From NCBI GenBank assembly GCA_023436825.1, contig JAEZHS010000693.1, forward strand, positions 1-11,851: DNA of 11,851 bases. The letters are read 5' to 3'. Positions 6,203-11,851 of this stretch are shown here, in pieces (position 1 is the first letter of the stretch; every line of letters begins with the position of its first letter). A program made the position numbers and the translations under genes. The DNA comes from Pseudomonadota bacterium (GTDB lineage: Bacteria > Pseudomonadota > Alphaproteobacteria > Reyranellales > Reyranellaceae). The notes under the pieces were generated by a model. That model was not told where the DNA came from and ran no database searches. It was given only the letters and a program-made list of their open reading frames with translations.

Positions 6203-6598
6203 CTATTCGGACGGCGTCGCCGGCGGCGACGCCGTTGGCTGTGCCTTCGTGTCGCGGTCGGCTGCATCACGTTGCTCGCGCGCCTTGGCGTCGCGTTCCG
6301 CCGCCGCCTTGTCGACGGCTTCCTTCTGCGCCCGCTGGCCGCCCTTCGTGGTCACGACCGATCCGATCTGCCCGCGCGTCTCGTCTGACGGGATGACGAC
6401 TTGCTCGGACTGCGGGCCCGGATTAGCGGCAGGCAACGTCCCGGTAGGTGCTATCCGACGGTCAGCGCCAGGTCGGGCCTTACCGACAGGCGCGCCCCCG
6501 CCGCCGAACCAGCCGCAGGCCGTCAAGAGCGTGAAAATCGATACGGCAAACAGGCCGCGCCAAGTGCGATTACCCATCATGGTTGGTTTGCATCGCAT
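6203..6598 (-). CDS. Small lipoprotein attached to the hut operon
   Basis: A 131-residue predicted lipoprotein of unknown function. From the chosen ATG (6598-6596), residues 14-27 form the hydrophobic signal core and LTAC (25-28) is a lipobox, so C28 would be lipidated. D or N at +2 is absent (G29), so outer-membrane sorting would be expected if standard rules hold. The mature part is low-complexity: a glycine run (GWFGGGGAP), proline/alanine-rich spacer, SDETRGQIGSVVTTKGG, a charged helix likely to be coiled coil (AQKEAVDKAAAERDAKAREQ, 90-109), and a Pro/Ser/Thr tail ending PATPSE. The start was chosen because GAGAGG (6604-6609 on the complement) is five bases upstream; ATGs at 6580 and 6577 are alternatives with no good site. 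It begins 16 bases after the hutU stop on the same strand, so it is probably co-transcribed. The 3' end contains a perfect hairpin. Confidence 0.72.
   Translation of the reverse strand: MRCKPTMMGNRTWRGLFAVSIFTLLTACGWFGGGGAPVGKARPGADRRIAPTGTLPAANPGPQSEQVVIPSDETRGQIGSVVTTKGGQRAQKEAVDKAAAERDAKAREQRDAADRDTKAQPTASPPATPSE
6211..6235. repeat. Perfect 11-bp hairpin between convergent genes
   Basis: ACGGCGTCGCC (6211-6221) and GGCGACGCCGT (6225-6235) are exact inverted copies around a GGC loop. It lies inside the last codons of the lipoprotein gene, 23 bases after the TRAP gene stop, so it could act as a bidirectional 3' end structure for both convergent genes. No T-run follows on either strand. It may also be a by-product of the Ser-Pro-Pro-Ala-Thr-Pro codons. 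Confidence 0.45.
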
Positions 6599-6614
6599 CG
6601 ATGCCTCTCGCAAG

Positions 6615-8275
<1,661 letters not shown>

Positions 8276-8279
<4 letters not shown>

Positions 8280-9820
8280 GGCAGGCTCCGGTCGAGAGAC
8301 GGAAGGACATCGCCGCCGATCGCGTCGATCAGCGCGCCGCGGCCGACCAGGTCGGCCGCTCTCGCGAGGTCAGGCTGGAAGTGACGGTCGTCGTCGAGAT
8401 GCGGTACGTGCCGGCGCACCAGCTCGCGCACCCGCTCGAGCAGCGGACTGGAGAGCAGCGGCTGATGGAAGTCGCAGCCTTGCGCCGCTGCCAGAAGTTC
8501 TATGCCGATGATGGACCGGCAATTGTCCGCCATGTCGAGCAGGCGGCGGGCGCCGTGCGCGGCCATGGAGACATGGTCCTCCTGGTTGGCCGAGGTCGGA
8601 ATCGAATCGACGCTGGCCGGATGGGCGCGCTGCTTGTTCTCGGCGACGAGCGCGGCCGCCGTCACCTGAGGGATCATGAATCCCGAGTTGAGGCCGGGTT
8701 TGGGCGTCAGGAAGGCCGGCAGGCCCGACAGGGCGGGGTCGACGAGCATGGCGATGCGCCGCTCGCTGAGAGAGCCGATCTCGCAGAGAGCCAGCGCCAG
8801 GATGTCGGCGGCGAAGGCGACCGGCTCGGCATGGAAGTTGCCGCCCGACAGGGCCTCGTCGGCGCCGGCGAAGATCAGCGGATTGTCGGTGACGCCGTTG
8901 GCTTCGGTGCCGAGCGTCGTCGCGGCGTGACGAAGAATGTCGAGCACGGCGCCCATCACCTGCGGCTGGCAGCGCAGGCAGTAGGGATCCTGCACGCGCT
9001 CGTCGCCGACCAGGTGCGAGACGCGGATGGCGGAGCCCTGCATCACGCGGCGCAGCGCCGCCGCCGCCTCGATCTGGCCGGCATGGCGGCGCAGCGCATG
9101 GATGCGCGGGTCGAACGGCGCATCCGAGCCGCGCGCGGCATCGGTCGACAGCGCGCCGGTGACCAGCGCCGAGCCGAACAGCGTCTCCGCCTCGAACAGT
9201 CCGGCGAGCGCATAGGCCGTCGAGAACTGCGTGCCGTTCAGCAGCGCAAGGCCTTCCTTGGCGCCGAGCACCAGCGGCGACAGGCCCGCTTCGGCCAGGG
9301 CCCGCTCGGCCGGCACCGCCGCGCCGTCGACGAAGAAGGCGCCGACGCCGATCATCGCCGCCGTCATGTGGGCGAGCGGCGCGAGATCGCCCGAGGCGCC
9401 GACCGAGCCTTGGGCCGGCACGATCGGCATCAGGTCCTCGACCAGCAGGGCCTCGAGCAGGGCGACGGTCTCGCGCCGCACCCCTGACGCGCCCTGGGCG
9501 AGGCTTGCGAGCTTGAGCGCCATCATCAGCCGCACCACGGGCAGGGGCATCGGCGGACCGACGCCGGCAGCGTGTGACAGCACGATGTTGCGCTGCAAGC
9601 GCTCGAGGTCGGCCGGCTCGATGCGCACGCTGGCGAGCTTTCCGAAGCCGGTGTTGATGCCATAGACCGGCTCGCCCTTGGCGAGGATCGTCGTGATCGC
9701 GCGGGCCGATGCATCGACCGCAGCGTAGCAGCCTGGATCGAGCCTCACCGGCAGGCCGCGATAGACGTCGCGCCAAATCGCCAGAGGTACGGCGCCCGGC
9801 GCAAGCTGGATGATACTCAT
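8276..9820 (-). CDS. hutH: Histidine ammonia-lyase
   Basis: First step of histidine catabolism: removes ammonia from L-histidine to give trans-urocanate, using the self-made MIO group, in the cytoplasm. The 514 residues are full length. The MIO triad A142-S143-G144 sits in [15 protein letters not shown]. Other active-site residues are present and, by my residue count, fall at the same numbers as in the Pseudomonas putida enzyme: Y53 (YGINTGFG), H83 (LSHAAG), N195, Y280 and R283 ([10 protein letters not shown]), and E414 ([10 protein letters not shown]). [10 protein letters not shown] (308-317) and [10 protein letters not shown] (326-335) are also conserved. It is first in a minus-strand operon followed by hutU and a lipoprotein gene. 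The start is a standard family start (SIIQL.PG..PL), but no Shine-Dalgarno is visible; a GC-rich inverted repeat occupies that place. The usual partners hutI, hutF/hutG and hutC are absent here. Confidence 0.98.
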
Positions 9821-9933
9821 GGGCCGATGGTAGCGGCCCGGCTTCGTCCGTGCGCTAAGGAAAAACTAGTGAACACCCGGCCGTTTGTGTGAAAGTGCGC
9901 GGCGCCGAGGAATACGGGCAACGGGAAGCGAGC
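9821..9933. promoter_or_regulatory. Divergent intergenic region between hutH and the acyl-CoA synthetase gene, with a hairpin at the hutH start
   Basis: These 113 bases separate two divergent genes. Next to the hutH ATG, GGGCCG (9821-9826) and CGGCCC (9834-9839) are exact inverted copies with a 7-base loop, filling positions -1 to -19 where a ribosome site would be expected. A locally AT-richer stretch (about 9857-9872, AAGGAAAAACTAGTG) is the likeliest promoter zone, but I see no convincing -35/-10 pair. I also do not see a HutC-type palindrome. Confidence 0.4.
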
Positions 9934-11778
9934 ATGGCCAAGGGCAAGTCGAAGACAGGGTCGGGCAAGGGAAAGAAGCCGACGCGCAAGGCGGCCAAGG
10001 CGAAAAAGCCGGCGGCGCGCAAGCCTGCCGCCAAGAAGAGGGCGAGCCCTCCCAAGCCCGTACCACGCCCGGCATTGCGCCGCTCGGTGAAGAACCGTGC
10101 CTCTGTCACGCGCATGCCGTCGGCGCGGCCGGCTCCCCACAAGGCGCCGCAGCTCTCGTCCAACATATACGAGCGCGACCTCGACAAGACGCCCGCCAAC
10201 TACGCAGCCCTGACGCCGTTGCAGTTCATCGAGCGTAGCGCGGCCGTCTATCCCGACAACATCGCACTGATCCACGGCGCGCGCCGGCAGAGCTGGGCCG
10301 AGACCTATGCTCGTTGCCGCCGGCTCGCCTCGGCATTGGACAAGGTCGGCATCGGCGTCGGCGACACGGTGGCGATCATGGCGCCCAACATCCCCGAGAT
10401 GTACGAGGCGCATTTCGCGGTGCCCATGACCGGTGGCGTGCTGAACTCGCTGAACACGCGTCTCGATGCGGCGATGATCGCCTTCATCCTCGACCACAGC
10501 GAGACCAAGGTCCTGCTGGTCGACCGCGAGTTCCACAAGGTCGTGACCGAGGCGCTGGCCATCGCCAAGGCCCAGCCGCTGGTGGTCGATATCGACGACC
10601 CGATGTGCGAGGACCGCGCCCAGATCGGCGACACGACCTACGAGGAGTTTCTGGCGACCGGCGATGGCGACTACGCCTGGGAATACCCGGCAGACGAATG
10701 GAACGCGATCTCGCTCAACTACACGTCGGGCACGACGGGCAACCCCAAGGGCGTGGTCTACAGCCATCGCGGCGCGGCGCTGTCGGCCTACGGCAACGCC
10801 ACGCAATGGGCCATGGGCGTCCATCCGGTCTATCTGTGGACGCTGCCGATGTTCCATTGCAACGGCTGGTGCTTCCCGTGGACCTTGGCGCTGGTCGCCG
10901 GCACCTCGGTCTGCCTGCGCCGCATCAACGCCAAGGCGATCTACGATTCGCTGGTGGCGCACAACGTCACGCACATGTGCGGCGCGCCCATCATCATGCA
11001 GTTCATCATCGGCGCTGCGCCGGACGAGCGCCAGCCTCTCGCGCGCACGGTCGAGTTCATGACCGCGGCCGCGCCGCCGCCCGCCGCGGTGCTCGAGGCG
11101 CTGGAGAAGGAGAATTTCCGCGTCACGCACGTCTACGGGCTGACGGAAGTGTATGGCCCGGCGACCATCTGCTCGTGGCACGAAGAATGGAATTCGAAGC
11201 CTGCGCACGAGCGCGCGCAGCTCAAGGCGCGCCAGGGCGTGCGTTATGCCGCCGAGGACGGCGTCACGGTGATGGATCCCGCGACCATGAAGGAAGTCCC
11301 GCGCGACGGAACCACCATGGGCGAGGTGATGTTCCGCGGCAATCTCACCATGAAGGGCTATCTCAAGAACGCCAAGGCGACGCGCGAGGCGTTCGAGCAT
11401 GGCTGGTTCCATTCCGGCGACCTTGGCGTGCTGCACGAGGACGGCTACATCGAACTGCGCGACCGCTCCAAGGACATCATCATCTCGGGCGGCGAGAACA
11501 TCTCGACCATCGAGGTTGAGGGCGTGATCATCGAGCATCCGGCAGTGGCCAATGTCGCGGTGGTGGCCAAGCCCGACGAGAAATGGGGCGAGACCCCCTG
11601 CGCCTTCGTCGTGCTGAAACCCGGCTCCGCCGCCACGGCCGACGACATCATCGCCCACTGCCGCGCCAACCTCGCCTCCTACAAGTGCCCGCGCTACGTC
11701 GTCTTCCGCGACCTGCCCATGACCTCGACCGGCAAGGTCCAGAAGTTCGTCCTGCGGGAATGGGCGAAGCAGGTGTAG
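9934..11778 (+). CDS. Fatty acyl-CoA synthetase (AMP-forming) with histone H1-like basic N-terminal tail
   Basis: Activates a carboxylic acid to its CoA thioester through an acyl-AMP; medium- or long-chain fatty acid or an aryl/methylthio acid is possible (FadD/DmdB-like group). Numbering is from the ATG at 9934 (614 residues). Catalytic motifs are complete: P-loop YTSGTTGNPKG (263-273), YGLTE (401-405), GWFHSGDLG (490-498), DRSKDIIISGGENIS (510-524), and TSTGK with the C-terminal catalytic lysine at about 601. The canonical enzyme begins near residue 76 (SNIYERDLDKTPANYAALTP). Before it is an added tail: residues 1-36 hold 13 lysines and 3 arginines with alanine and proline (KAAKAKKPAARKPAAKKR), like histone H1/HU-tail sequence. 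ATG 9934 is chosen because GGGAAG lies five bases upstream. A GTG at 9889 would add 15 residues; an ATG at 10114 would remove the tail but has no ribosome site. Confidence 0.9.
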   Translation: MAKGKSKTGSGKGKKPTRKAAKAKKPAARKPAAKKRASPPKPVPRPALRRSVKNRASVTRMPSARPAPHKAPQLSSNIYERDLDKTPANYAALTPLQFIERSAAVYPDNIALIHGARRQSWAETYARCRRLASALDKVGIGVGDTVAIMAPNIPEMYEAHFAVPMTGGVLNSLNTRLDAAMIAFILDHSETKVLLVDREFHKVVTEALAIAKAQPLVVDIDDPMCEDRAQIGDTTYEEFLATGDGDYAWEYPADEWNAISLNYTSGTTGNPKGVVYSHRGAALSAYGNATQWAMGVHPVYLWTLPMFHCNGWCFPWTLALVAGTSVCLRRINAKAIYDSLVAHNVTHMCGAPIIMQFIIGAAPDERQPLARTVEFMTAAAPPPAAVLEALEKENFRVTHVYGLTEVYGPATICSWHEEWNSKPAHERAQLKARQGVRYAAEDGVTVMDPATMKEVPRDGTTMGEVMFRGNLTMKGYLKNAKATREAFEHGWFHSGDLGVLHEDGYIELRDRSKDIIISGGENISTIEVEGVIIEHPAVANVAVVAKPDEKWGETPCAFVVLKPGSAATADDIIAHCRANLASYKCPRYVVFRDLPMTSTGKVQKFVLREWAKQV

Positions 11779-11851
11779 GTACGACAAGGACTCATATCCA
11801 GATCATGCTCTTCTGGACCGCGTGCGTCCCCGCGCGCCTCATGATCATGAG
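11779..11851. other. Noncoding tail with inverted repeats and a terminal perfect palindrome
   Basis: No gene is evident in the last 73 bases. TCCAGA (11797-11802) and TCTGGA (11812-11817) form a 6-base stem with a 9-base loop, 18 bases after the acyl-CoA synthetase stop. The window ends with the perfect 14-base palindrome CTCATGATCATGAG (11838-11851). The stem could be a 3' end structure without T-run. The palindrome could be a regulator site or part of a dispersed repeat that continues beyond the edge. Confidence 0.4.

Noticed and set aside
9889..9933. GTG at 9889 as the start of the acyl-CoA synthetase.
   Set aside because: No ribosome site precedes it, and the extra 15 residues (MKVRGAEEYGQREAS) have no family support; ATG 9934 has a modest GGGAAG upstream.
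9817..11787. A 656-codon open frame on the minus strand, opposite the acyl-CoA synthetase.
   Set aside because: The plus strand encodes a complete synthetase with all motifs. The minus frame is arginine/histidine/glycine-rich with no domain, a usual shadow in GC-rich DNA.

Overview
The window is GC-rich DNA with tightly packed genes, strong G/C preference at third codon positions and no sign of phage, transposon, CRISPR, rRNA or tRNA sequence. Its gene types (two periplasmic solute-binding proteins of the Bug/TctC and TRAP DctP families, an NtaA/DszA-type flavin monooxygenase, histidine catabolism genes, two acyl-CoA synthetases) fit a free-living, metabolically versatile alphaproteobacterium of soil or rhizosphere type. 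That placement is inferred from gene content and style only; no phylogenetic marker is present.

Layout. Positions 1-620 (minus) hold the N-terminal third of propionyl-CoA synthetase (prpE), running off the left edge. Divergent from it, 701-2048 (plus) carries two exported proteins with a 10-base gap: a TorF/Gcw_chp-type putative porin and a small periplasmic protein of unknown function. A large imperfect palindrome (2078-2145), of the dispersed-repeat type, separates them from a plus-strand run at 2171-6187: a flavin-dependent monooxygenase, a small membrane-anchored protein, a Bug/TctC-family binding protein with a structured leader, and a Tat-type TRAP binding protein of the TakP/mannitol-chloroaromatic subgroup. 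Neither binding protein has its membrane permease genes in the window.

Convergent to that run is a minus-strand operon, read from 9820 down to 6203: hutH (histidine ammonia-lyase), hutU (urocanate hydratase, overlapping hutH by 4 bases as ATGA) and a small lipoprotein 16 bases further on. Together hutH and hutU turn histidine into ammonia and imidazolone propionate; hutI, hutF/hutG and the regulator hutC are not here. Divergent from hutH, 9934-11778 (plus) encodes a fatty acyl-CoA synthetase with an unusual lysine/alanine/proline-rich, histone H1-like N-terminal tail. The last 73 bases are noncoding and end in a 14-base perfect palindrome.

Taken together this is a catabolic and uptake region: outer-membrane passage, periplasmic capture of organic acids, oxidative attack by a monooxygenase, histidine breakdown and CoA activation of acids. 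I found no convincing new multi-gene system. The points most worth following are the H1-like tail on the acyl-CoA synthetase, the Shine-Dalgarno-masking hairpin in front of the Bug gene, the pair of orphan binding proteins, and the lipoprotein attached to the hut operon.
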